Shown: positions 24,629 through 32,538 of the stretch, piece by piece
Numbering within the stretch: position 1 is the stretch's first letter
Layout: each line of letters starts with the position of its first letter
Assembly: GCF_001620365.2 (NCBI RefSeq)
Contig: NZ_LQMT02000025.1
Coordinates: forward strand, 97,594 to 161,593
Direction: 5' to 3'
Source: Amycolatopsis keratiniphila subsp. keratiniphila
GTDB taxonomy: Bacteria; Actinomycetota; Actinomycetes; Mycobacteriales; Pseudonocardiaceae
DNA: 64,000 bases
Notes under the pieces: generated by a model
Seen by the model: only the letters and a program-made list of their open reading frames with translations
What the model was told of the DNA's origin: nothing
Database searches by the model: none
Translations under genes and position numbers: made by a program

Positions 24629-25621
24629 ATGGTGATCCTCTGGTGGTGTGTGCTCGGTTTCCTGACCGCCGGCTATTTCGCGCTGGCGGGCTACGACTAC
24701 GGCGTCGGGATGCTGCTCGGCAGGCTCAGCCGTGACGAGGCCGGGCGGCGGCGCGTGCTCGGCGCCTTCGGCCCGTTCTTCCTGGCCAACGAGGTGTGGC
24801 TGGTGGCCGCGGTCGGTGTCCTGTTCGGCGCTTTCCCGCATCTGGAAGGGAAAGTGTTCGCCGGGGCGTACCTCCCGGTGGTGACCCTGCTGCTCGGGCT
24901 CGTCACCTTCACCGCGGCGGTGCAGTTGCGCAGCAGGCGGCCGGACGCGGGCCGCGGCGCCTGGACGCTGGCGATCACCGTCGGCGCCTGGGTGACGGCG
25001 GTGTCCTGGGGTGTGTTCCTCGGCAACCTCGTGCTCGGGCTCCCGCTCGACGCGGCCGGGAAACCGAGCGGCGACGTCCTCGCGGTGTTCAGCCCGTACG
25101 CGCTGCTCTGGGGTGCCGGGTTCGTCGCACTGTTCGCCTTGCAGGGCGCGGCTTTCCTCGCCGTCCGGGCACCCGCGGAGTTCACCGCCCGCGCGAACCG
25201 GATCGCCAAGGCCCTGCTCGCGCCGGCCCTCGCGTTCCTGGTCGTGGCGGTCGTCTGGGGCGCCGTCGAGACCACCGCGTCGTGGTCGGTGGTGCCCGCG
25301 ATCGTGCTGGCGTTCGGCGCGCTGGGCGTCGCGGCCGCGGCTCTGCGGGCGGGACGGCACAAGGCGGCGCTGGTCGCCACGATGACGTTGTCCGCGTCGC
25401 CGGTGCTGGCGGTCGGAACCCTGCGCCTGCCGGACGCCCTGGTGTCCTCTGTGGACGGAGGGTTCTCGTTGAGCCTGGCCGAAGCTGCCACCAGCACCGA
25501 GATGCTCGGCCTGCTCACCTTCGTCCTGCCTCCGGCACTGGTGGCGATCGCCGCCGTGCAGTGGGTGACCTGGCGCAGGCACGACACCCGCGTCGACCAG
25601 CGTTCGCTGCTGCACTTCTAG
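24629..25621 (+). CDS. cydB: Cytochrome bd oxidase subunit II
   Basis: 330 residues, about the family length. Eight hydrophobic segments are visible. The N-terminal signature LWWCVLGFLTAGYFALAGYD and the GxxLG/FLANEVWLV region match CydB. It forms the heterodimer with CydA. Starts 3 bp after cydA and is followed 9 bp later by cydD. Confidence 0.93.
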   Translation: MVILWWCVLGFLTAGYFALAGYDYGVGMLLGRLSRDEAGRRRVLGAFGPFFLANEVWLVAAVGVLFGAFPHLEGKVFAGAYLPVVTLLLGLVTFTAAVQLRSRRPDAGRGAWTLAITVGAWVTAVSWGVFLGNLVLGLPLDAAGKPSGDVLAVFSPYALLWGAGFVALFALQGAAFLAVRAPAEFTARANRIAKALLAPALAFLVVAVVWGAVETTASWSVVPAIVLAFGALGVAAAALRAGRHKAALVATMTLSASPVLAVGTLRLPDALVSSVDGGFSLSLAEAATSTEMLGLLTFVLPPALVAIAAVQWVTWRRHDTRVDQRSLLHF

Positions 25622-25630
25622 GAGCCCGAG

Positions 25631-27286
25631 ATGCCTCCCCTTCCCGGATTGCGACGCCACTTCGGCGTACTGGGCGTGCTCGGAACACTGACCGCCGCGG
25701 CGATCCTCGTCCAGGCCGACGGTCTCGCGACGCTGCTCACCGGCGGCGGCGTGACCTGGACACTCGTGGCCGCCATCGCGGTACGGGCGCTGCTCGCGGG
25801 TGTCCAGGGGTCCGTCGGCGGCCGCTTCGCGGCTAAGGTCAAGGCCGGGCTGCGCAAACGGCTTCTCGGCGCGGAGGCGGAGAACCCCGGCGCGGTCGCG
25901 ACCCTGGTGACCAAGGGGATCGACGCGGGCGACGCCTACCTGACCGGGTATCTGCCGACGGTGGTGCTCTCGGCGATCGTGCCGGTCGCGGTGCTCGTCC
26001 GGCTGTTCGCCGCCGATCTGTCGTCGGCGCTGATCATCACCGCGACGCTGCCGCTGATCCCGGTGTTCGCGATCCTGGTCGGGCAGCACACGAAGGCGAA
26101 GACCGCGAAGCAGTGGTCGCTGCTTTCCAAGCTGGGCGGGCATTTCCTCGACGTCGTGCGCGGGCTCGGCACGCTCAAGGTGTTCGGCCGTGCGGAGGCG
26201 CAGGCGAAGACCGTGCGGGCGATGGCGGACGCGCACACCGACGCGACCATGCGCACGCTGCGGGTCGCGTTCCTGTCCGCGCTGGTACTGGAACTGGTGG
26301 CGACGCTCTCGGTGGCGCTCGTGGCGGTGCCGATCGGTTTCCGGCTGATGGAAGGCGGCATGGTCGTGCACACCGCGGTGCTCGTGCTGCTCCTCGCCCC
26401 CGAGGCGTACCTGCCGCTGCGGGCCGCGGGGGCGAAGTTCCACGCCAGCGCGGAGGGGCTCGCCACGCTCCGGGAAGCATTGGCCGTCCGTTCGGGAGAC
26501 GTCGCCGGGGGTGCCAGGGTGGCCCGCCACGGTGCGCCGCGGATCGTGCTGGAGAAGGTGAGCGTCGCGTACGGCGAAGAAATCGTACTGTCCGAAGTGG
26601 ACATGGCGATCGAAGCGGGCGAGCACGTCGCGCTCGTCGGGCCCAGCGGTTCCGGGAAGAGCACGCTTCTGGCGGTCTTGCTGGGGTTCGTGACGCCGAC
26701 GACCGGCCGGGTCCTCGTCGACGGCGTCGACCTGCGCGAATTGGATCCGGCCGCGTGGCGTGCCGGGACGGCGTGGGTGCCGCAGCGGCCGACGTTGTTC
26801 ACCGGGACCGTCGAGGAGAACATCGCCATGGGCCAGGTGCCGGACGTCCAGGCCGCGGCACGCGCGGCGGCGTTCGACGAGGTCGTGCGCGGCCTGCCCG
26901 ACGGTTACCGGACCCGGATCGGCGAACTGGGCGCGCCGCTTTCGGCCGGTCAGCGGCAACGGCTCGGCCTCGCCAGGGCACTGGCGCGCACGGAGGCGGG
27001 CCTGGCACTGCTCGACGAGCCGACCGCCCGGCTCGACGCGGGGACCGAAGCCGCCGTGCTCGGCGCGACCCGCGAACTGCTCACCGGCCGGACCGCGGTG
27101 CTCGTCGCCCACCGGCCCGCGATGGCCGCGCTGGCCACCCGCGTCCTCGAAGTCCGCGATGGCGCCGTACTGGCAGGAGGCGGAGCTGAAGATGCACCTC
27201 GGGCGGTGACCGAACGCGTGAACCCGCCACGGCCGAAGGCCCCGCTATCGCGGTGGCAGGACGCCACCTCCGCATCGGCGAGGTGA
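25631..27286 (+). CDS. cydD: Thiol reductant ABC exporter subunit CydD
   Basis: 551 residues, a half ABC transporter: six membrane helices in residues 1-300, then a nucleotide-binding domain with Walker A GPSGSGKST, signature LSAGQRQRLGLARALAR and Walker B LALLDEPTARLD. CydDC exports glutathione or cysteine-type reductants needed for bd oxidase assembly. Actinobacteria keep thiol export with mycothiol; the substrate here is inferred. Gene order cydABDC is as expected. Confidence 0.92.
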   Translation: MPPLPGLRRHFGVLGVLGTLTAAAILVQADGLATLLTGGGVTWTLVAAIAVRALLAGVQGSVGGRFAAKVKAGLRKRLLGAEAENPGAVATLVTKGIDAGDAYLTGYLPTVVLSAIVPVAVLVRLFAADLSSALIITATLPLIPVFAILVGQHTKAKTAKQWSLLSKLGGHFLDVVRGLGTLKVFGRAEAQAKTVRAMADAHTDATMRTLRVAFLSALVLELVATLSVALVAVPIGFRLMEGGMVVHTAVLVLLLAPEAYLPLRAAGAKFHASAEGLATLREALAVRSGDVAGGARVARHGAPRIVLEKVSVAYGEEIVLSEVDMAIEAGEHVALVGPSGSGKSTLLAVLLGFVTPTTGRVLVDGVDLRELDPAAWRAGTAWVPQRPTLFTGTVEENIAMGQVPDVQAAARAAAFDEVVRGLPDGYRTRIGELGAPLSAGQRQRLGLARALARTEAGLALLDEPTARLDAGTEAAVLGATRELLTGRTAVLVAHRPAMAALATRVLEVRDGAVLAGGGAEDAPRAVTERVNPPRPKAPLSRWQDATSASAR

Positions 27287-27362
27287 ATGACCGACCAGCG
27301 TCCTGCCGACGTCGATCGCGGACGCGGGTTCACCGACGAACACTGAGAGAACGGGAACTGGT

Positions 27363-28940
27363 GTGAACGTCTGGGGTGTGTCCACAAAGGACGTCGTTCG
27401 GCTGGCCCGCGCCGGGCTGATCGCGGCCGGGGCCGAGCTGGCGGGACTGGCGCTGATGGCCACCGCCGCGTGGCTGCTGCTGAAGGCGGCCGAGCAGCCG
27501 CCGCTGGCGTCGCTCACCGTGGCGATCGTCGCCGTGCGGACACTGGCGTTGCTGCGCGGCGGGCTGCGGTACGCGGAACGGCTCGCCGGGCACGAGGTCG
27601 TCCTGCGTTATCTCGGCTCCTTGCGGACCCGGGTGTACACGTCGCTGCTACCGCACCGGGTCTCGCGGCATTCGGGCGGCGATCTCGTAACCCGGCTGGT
27701 GTCCGATGTGGACGCCGTGCAGGACGCGATCCTCCGCTGCTTACTGCCCGCCGGTGTCGCCGCCTTCGTCGGCGCGGCGGCGACGACGGTCGCGCTGATC
27801 GCCAGCCCGGCCGCCGGGCTCGTGCTGGCACTCGGTCTCGCCGTCGCCGGGATCGGCCTGCCGTGGCTGTGCGTGCGGATCACCCGCGCGGCGGCGGAGG
27901 CGAGCGCTCCGGCCCGCGCCGATCTCGCCGAGCGGACGGTCGAGCTGATCACCGGGCGCCGCGAGCTGATCGCCTACGGCATCCACGAGTCCACTGTGGA
28001 CGCAGCGCACACCGCTGTCGATTCCCTGGCTTCGCGGGATCGGGCGACGGCGAACCGCACGAGCCTGCTGACCGCGGCCGGGATCCTCGTCCAGCTGCTG
28101 ACCTGCGTCGCGATCGCGCTGACCGCCGGGGTTTCACCGCCGCTGACCGCGGCACTGGCGCTGGGCGCACTGGCCGTGTTCGAGCTGGTCCTCCCGTTGA
28201 CCGCGGCCGCCCAGCGCTGGGTCGAGGTCCGCGCTTCGGCCGAGCGGGTGCGCTCGCTGCTGACCGAACCGCCGCCCGCACGCGGGACCGCTACGCCCGA
28301 ACCCGGGCATCTGCGGCTCGAAGGCGTCGGCGTTCGTTTCGCGGGCAGGGCCCCGGCGCTGGACGGCGTCGACCTCGACCTGCCGCCGGGCAAGCGGCTC
28401 GGGATCGTGGGGCCGAGCGGGGCCGGGAAGACGACGTTGCTGAACGTCCTGCTGGGTGCCGTGGCACCGACGTCCGGACGCGCCCTGCTGAACGGGAAGC
28501 CGCTGGAGACCTACGACCCGGCGCTGCTGCCGTCGGTGATTTCAGGCGCGCTCGCGGACGCGCACGTCTTCCATACGACGGTCCGCGAGAACCTGCTGCT
28601 CGCGAAACCCGGCTCGTCCGACGCCGAACTGCTCGACGCGTGCGCCACGGCCGGTTTCGATCTGCCGCTGGATCGCGAAGTCGGCTCCGACGGCGACGCG
28701 CTGTCCGGTGGGCAACGCCAGCGGCTCATCCTGGCGAGAGCAGTGCTCTCGGCGCCGCCGGTCCTCGTCCTGGACGAGCCGGTCGAAGGGTTGGATCCGG
28801 AACACGGCGACGCCGTCCTGGCCGACGTACTCGCCGCCGCGCGCGGCACCGTGGTCCTGGTGACGCATCGTGAGTCCCAGGTCGCCGGGTTCGACGAGGT
28901 CCTTCGTATGAGTACCAGTCAGGCGCAGCCTGTCCCTTGA
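27363..28940 (+). CDS. cydC: Thiol reductant ABC exporter subunit CydC
   Basis: 525 residues from GTG 27363, 76 bp after cydD. N-terminal membrane helices (GLIAAGAELAGLALMATAAWLLL onward) and a nucleotide-binding domain with Walker A GPSGAGKTT, signature LSGGQRQRLILARAVLS and Walker B VLVLDEPVEGLD. Pairs with CydD. Its 3' end overlaps the convergent gpgS gene by 22 bp, so no terminator separates them. Confidence 0.91.
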   Translation: MNVWGVSTKDVVRLARAGLIAAGAELAGLALMATAAWLLLKAAEQPPLASLTVAIVAVRTLALLRGGLRYAERLAGHEVVLRYLGSLRTRVYTSLLPHRVSRHSGGDLVTRLVSDVDAVQDAILRCLLPAGVAAFVGAAATTVALIASPAAGLVLALGLAVAGIGLPWLCVRITRAAAEASAPARADLAERTVELITGRRELIAYGIHESTVDAAHTAVDSLASRDRATANRTSLLTAAGILVQLLTCVAIALTAGVSPPLTAALALGALAVFELVLPLTAAAQRWVEVRASAERVRSLLTEPPPARGTATPEPGHLRLEGVGVRFAGRAPALDGVDLDLPPGKRLGIVGPSGAGKTTLLNVLLGAVAPTSGRALLNGKPLETYDPALLPSVISGALADAHVFHTTVRENLLLAKPGSSDAELLDACATAGFDLPLDREVGSDGDALSGGQRQRLILARAVLSAPPVLVLDEPVEGLDPEHGDAVLADVLAAARGTVVLVTHRESQVAGFDEVLRMSTSQAQPVP

Positions 28941-29860
28941 GGGTGGTGGTGGGGCGGGGTCCGGGCTAGGCCGCGCACCTCGCGCATCGGCGGCCGGTCG
29001 CTGACCGACACCTCGGCGACCTCCGGCAGCCATTCGTCACCCACCTGCGCGAACTGGGTGAGCTGGGCCGGGTCGTCGGATTTGACGCCGCAGCGCGCGA
29101 GCGCCGTCCCGAGGATCTGGCGCGCCATCACACCCAGCTGAAGCAGCGAGCGGTTGCGATGCTTGCGTACGCCGAGGTTGACCTGAGCGAGCCCTTCGAG
29201 GCCGTAGCGCGCTTCGGCGTCGAGGATGAGCCCGATCTCGACGCCGTACCCGGCCGCGAAGGGCACCGACTCGAGGAACTCGCGCGTCGCGGCGTACTCG
29301 CCGCCAAGGGGCTGGATGAGTCCCGAGAGTGACGGGCGCAGCGCCGAGAGGACCGGTCGCGCCAGCAGCTCGGTGACCCGGCCGCCGCCGCTGCTCTCCA
29401 GCCGCAGCGGCCGCCGGTAGAAGCCCTTGACCAGGTGGACGCCGTCCTCGCAGAGCAGGGGCCCGAGGAGGGTCGGCACGAACGCCGGATCCGGGTCGAC
29501 GAGGTCGGAGTCGAGGAACACGACGACGTCACCGGTCGTCGCGGCCAGCGACCGCCACAACACCTCGCCCTTGCCCGGGACCGGTGGCAGGCCGGGGAGC
29601 ACGTCCTCGCGGTGCACCACGCGCGCACCGGCGCGGGCGGCGAGCTCGGCGGTGGCGTCGGTGGACCCCGAGTCCATCACGATCAGCTCGTCGACGACCG
29701 TGCCCAGCAACGGGCGGACCGTGCCGACGACCTCGGCGACGGTGTCCTCTTCGTCGAGCGCCGGTAGCACGACCGAAACCGTCCGGTCACCCTTCGCAGC
29801 GACGATGTCCTCGACCGTCCAGCCCGGGTTCTGCCAGGTGCGCCGCTCGAACCAACTCAT
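28919..29860 (-). CDS. gpgS: Glucosyl-3-phosphoglycerate synthase
   Basis: 313 residues from ATG 29860, chosen because MSWFERRTWQNPGWT aligns with the start of the family core; in-frame ATGs at 29878 and 29893 are alternatives. GT-A glycosyltransferase that makes glucosyl-3-phosphoglycerate, first step of methylglucose lipopolysaccharide synthesis. Visible are VVLPALDEEDTV (donor site), DSGSTDAT, the metal motif FLDSDLVDPD, GGGRVTELLARPVLSALRP, and GYGVEIGL. In M. tuberculosis gpgS lies near a LOG protein gene and dapE, as here. The last about 7 codons overlap cydC convergently. Confidence 0.92.
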   Translation of the reverse strand: MSWFERRTWQNPGWTVEDIVAAKGDRTVSVVLPALDEEDTVAEVVGTVRPLLGTVVDELIVMDSGSTDATAELAARAGARVVHREDVLPGLPPVPGKGEVLWRSLAATTGDVVVFLDSDLVDPDPAFVPTLLGPLLCEDGVHLVKGFYRRPLRLESSGGGRVTELLARPVLSALRPSLSGLIQPLGGEYAATREFLESVPFAAGYGVEIGLILDAEARYGLEGLAQVNLGVRKHRNRSLLQLGVMARQILGTALARCGVKSDDPAQLTQFAQVGDEWLPEVAEVSVSDRPPMREVRGLARTPPHHHPQGTGCA

Positions 29861-29911
29861 GAGTAGTGATCGTGCCATGCTGGAGTCCGACACCCTGTCG
29901 ATGGAGGAACC

Positions 29912-30586
29912 TTGCTACCGCTGCTCGTCCGTTTCGTGCTCGGCCCGCTGGTCAGAGCGCTGTACCGCCCCGAGATCCGCGGCGTGGAGAACATCCCCGC
30001 CACCGGGCCGGTGCTGCTGGCACCCAACCATCGGGCGGCGCTGGACACCGGCGTGATCACTTTCACGGCGATGCGGCAGGTCAAGTTCCTCGGCAAGGCG
30101 GAGTACTTCACCGGCCGCGGGCTCAAGGGCAAACTGATGGCCGGTTTCCTGGGCGGCCTCGGCTACGTCCCGGTCGAACGCGGCAACGCGCAGGCCGGAC
30201 TCGCCGCGCTTGAAGCGGCGCGGAAGGTGCTCGACGCGGGCGGCGCGTTCGCGATCTATCCCGAAGGCACCCGCTCGCTGGACGGGCGGCTGCACCGCGG
30301 GCACACCGGTGTCGCGGCGCTGGCGCTGGCGACCGGGGCGAAGGTGGTGCCCGTCGCGCTGACCGGGACCGAAAACCTGCAGCCGGGCGGTAAGCGGATC
30401 CCGCGGCGGGCGAAGATCACGGTGACCTACGGTGCACCGTTGGACTTCTCGCGGTACGAGGGACAGGACTCGTCGCCGGCGATCCGGCGTTCGGTGACCG
30501 ACGAGATCATGTACGCGATCCTGGAGCTTTCGGGGCAGGAGTACGTCGACTCGTATCACAAACGGCCTGATCAGAGCGCTGCTTGA
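29912..30586 (+). CDS. 1-acyl-sn-glycerol-3-phosphate acyltransferase
   Basis: 224 residues from TTG 29912, supported by GGAGGAA immediately upstream. Acyltransferase motif I is APNHRAALDTG (NHx4D) and motif III is IYPEGTRS; LGGLGYVPVER is motif II. An N-terminal hydrophobic stretch (LLPLLVRFVLGPLVRALY) attaches it to the membrane. Makes phosphatidic acid precursors from lysophosphatidate, by family. Divergent from gpgS with a 51-bp gap. Confidence 0.88.
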   Translation: MLPLLVRFVLGPLVRALYRPEIRGVENIPATGPVLLAPNHRAALDTGVITFTAMRQVKFLGKAEYFTGRGLKGKLMAGFLGGLGYVPVERGNAQAGLAALEAARKVLDAGGAFAIYPEGTRSLDGRLHRGHTGVAALALATGAKVVPVALTGTENLQPGGKRIPRRAKITVTYGAPLDFSRYEGQDSSPAIRRSVTDEIMYAILELSGQEYVDSYHKRPDQSAA

Positions 30587-31062
30587 CGGTCGCGGCGGGG
30601 CGCGGGTGGTAGCAAAGGTCCCTTGCTCCCCCGCTGCTCGTGGCTCCCCCTTGCCGCTGCAATGAAAGTGTCTTTCCTTGCAAATTTTGCAAGGAAAGAC
30701 ACTTTCATTGCACGCGAGAGTTGGACTAAAGGGACATTTGACGCATTCCGGTGCGGCTGGTGCTGGGTGGAGTGCCGTGAAGGCCTCCTTCCCTACCCTC
30801 AAGGTAGTGAAGGAGGCCTTCACGGACTCTGGGTCCCTCAAGGGGTCCTTCACGGACTCGCCGCACCACCTCACGAACCCCAGATGCCCCAGTGACCCCA
30901 CACGTCACAAGCAGCGCGCGTGAAGGCCCCCTTCCCTCGGCTGAGCCGAGGAAACTCGCCCTTCGCGGCAGCCCCAAGTACATGAAGGACCCCGTCACGG
31001 CGCTAAACGCAATGAAGGGGTCCTTCACGTACCCGAGGAGCAGCCGAAGCCAACCCGAAGCC
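30587..31062. repeat. Repeat-dense intergenic region, 476 bp, no gene supported
   Basis: Successive elements: a single arm GGTAGCAAAGGTCCCTTGCT at 30608-30627 (family also at 47 and 62 kb); a perfect 27-bp-arm hairpin with one-base loop at 30658-30712; a GAAGGCCTCCTTC hairpin at 30775-30825 with one mismatch and loop CTCAA; half elements GAAGGCCCCCTTC near 30920 and GAAGGACCCC near 30983; and GAAGGGGTCCTTC at 31014-31026, which with its partner makes a loose hairpin 30978-31031. Open frames here are repeat read-through. The region sits between convergent genes. Confidence 0.8.
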
Positions 31063-31641
31063 CTACTTCGCCCACTTAGGCCGAGGCGGAGGCACGTAGT
31101 CCACGAAGCCATCGAGAAGCACCGAAGCGTCCGAGTCGATCGAGAGCATGTCCCGGTACCCGGCCGACAGGAAACCCTCCGACACCATGTGGTCGGCGAA
31201 CTTCAGCAGCGGCGCGTAGTACCCGCCGACGTCGACCAGCCCGATCGGCTTCTCGTGCAGCCCGAGCTGGGCCCACGTCCACACCTCGAACAGCTCCTCC
31301 AGCGTCCCCGCACCGCCGGGCAGCGCGAGGAAGCCGTCGGACAGCGCCGCCATCTTCGCCTTCCGCTGGTGCATGTCGGCGACGACGTGCAGTTCGGTCA
31401 GGCCGGCGTGCGCGATCTCGACACTGCCCAGCGCCTCCGGGATCACGCCGATCACCTCGCCGCCCGCGGCCAGCGCCGCGTCCGCGACGACGCCCATGGT
31501 CCCGACCGACGCCCCGCCGTAGACCAGCCCGATCCCTCGCGAGGCCAGCAGCGTGCCCAGGGCCCGCGCCTCGTCGGCGTACCTCGGGTCGAAGCCCATC
31601 GAAGAGCCGCAGAAGACGCAGACCCGGCGCGGCGCCGCCAT
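31063..31641 (-). CDS. LOG-family protein (cytokinin riboside 5'-monophosphate phosphoribohydrolase-like), small form
   Basis: 192 residues from ATG 31641 whose ATGA overlaps the upstream paralogue stop. Rossmann-like TIGR00730 fold: VCVFCGSSMG at the N terminus, LVYGGASVGTMG, and the catalytic PGGAGTLEELFEVWTW. Family members remove ribose phosphate from adenine nucleotide derivatives. Length and motif completeness suggest an active enzyme; the natural nucleotide in bacteria is often unknown. Confidence 0.9.
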   Translation of the reverse strand: MAAPRRVCVFCGSSMGFDPRYADEARALGTLLASRGIGLVYGGASVGTMGVVADAALAAGGEVIGVIPEALGSVEIAHAGLTELHVVADMHQRKAKMAALSDGFLALPGGAGTLEELFEVWTWAQLGLHEKPIGLVDVGGYYAPLLKFADHMVSEGFLSAGYRDMLSIDSDASVLLDGFVDYVPPPRPKWAK

Positions 31642-32426
31642 CAGTGGGTGTCCTCCCACGCCTGGTACGACTCCTGCACGACACGCACGGCGTCGTCGAT
31701 GTCGTCGGTGACGTGCAGCAGGTCGAGGTCCTTCTCGCCGATCTTGCCCTCGGCGAGCAGCGTCTTGGCGATCCAGTCGTACAGGCCGCCCCAGTAGTCG
31801 CTGCCGAACAGCACGACCGGGAACTTCGTGACCTTCTTCGTCTGCACCAGGGTGAGCGCCTCGAACAGCTCGTCGAGCGTGCCGAAGCCGCCGGGCAGGC
31901 AGATGAACGCCTGCGAGTACTTGATGAACATGGTCTTGCGGGCGAAGAAGTACCGGAAGTTGACACCCAGGTCGACCCACGGGTTCAGCCCCTGTTCGAA
32001 CGGCAGCTCGATGCCGAGGCCGACGGAGAAGCCGCCCGCCTCGTTGGCGCCGCGGTTCACCGCTTCCATCGCGCCGGGGCCGCCGCCGGTCATCACCGCG
32101 AAGCCCGCGTTCGCGAGCGCGGCGCCGATCTTGCGGCCGAGTTCGTACTCCGGGTGCTCCCGTTTGGTCCGCGCGGAACCGAACACCGTCACCGCGCGCG
32201 GCACCTCGGCGAGCGCGCCGAAGCCTTCGACGAACTCCGCCTGGATCCGCAGCACGCGCCACGGGTCGGTGTGCACCCAGTCGCTCGGACCCCGCGAGTC
32301 CAGCAGGCGCTGGTCGGTGGTGCTGCCCTGGTCACGGCGATCCCGCCGCAGCACGACCGGGCCCTTGTGGCGCTCGATCGGACGTTCCGGGTACTGGCCG
32401 TCGGGGAACTCGCTTGTCTCACTCAC
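31641..32426 (-). CDS. LOG-family protein (TIGR00730), larger form
   Basis: 261 residues from GTG 32426. It carries the same fold (VTVFGSARTKREHPEYELG, VMTGGGPGAMEAVNRGA, CLPGGFGTLDELFEALTL) with an N-terminal extension of about 70 residues and a PGGFGT variant of the catalytic loop. It precedes and overlaps the short LOG gene. Two adjacent LOG proteins suggest either subunits or distinct nucleotide substrates; in M. tuberculosis one LOG gene sits close to gpgS. Confidence 0.88.
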   Translation of the reverse strand: MSETSEFPDGQYPERPIERHKGPVVLRRDRRDQGSTTDQRLLDSRGPSDWVHTDPWRVLRIQAEFVEGFGALAEVPRAVTVFGSARTKREHPEYELGRKIGAALANAGFAVMTGGGPGAMEAVNRGANEAGGFSVGLGIELPFEQGLNPWVDLGVNFRYFFARKTMFIKYSQAFICLPGGFGTLDELFEALTLVQTKKVTKFPVVLFGSDYWGGLYDWIAKTLLAEGKIGEKDLDLLHVTDDIDDAVRVVQESYQAWEDTH

Positions 32427-32500
32427 CCCGCCAAGACTACGACGTCGTCACCGTCCGGAGCGGCGGCATCGCCGCGAACAGGAGTTGTCGGGTACGCGAA

Positions 32501-32530
32501 CGCGGGGCCCGCCGGTGAGCGGGCCCCGCG
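32501..32530 (-). terminator. GC hairpin after the GH9 gene
   Basis: A perfect 12-bp stem (CGCGGGGCCCGC with loop CGGTGA) lies 9 bp beyond the GH9 stop in minus-strand direction and upstream of the LOG operon. Intrinsic terminator without a marked T-run. Confidence 0.75.
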
Positions 32531-32538
32531 AGCACGCC

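Noticed and set aside
23426..27112. A 1228-codon minus-strand open frame opposite cydABD
   Set aside because: Composition is the Arg/Glu/Gln/Asp/His-rich pattern of antisense frames in GC-rich coding DNA; no motif, and the plus strand carries complete cyd genes.
30672..31062. Small ORFs within the repeat region
   Set aside because: They translate hairpin arms and lack ribosome-binding sites or any similarity.
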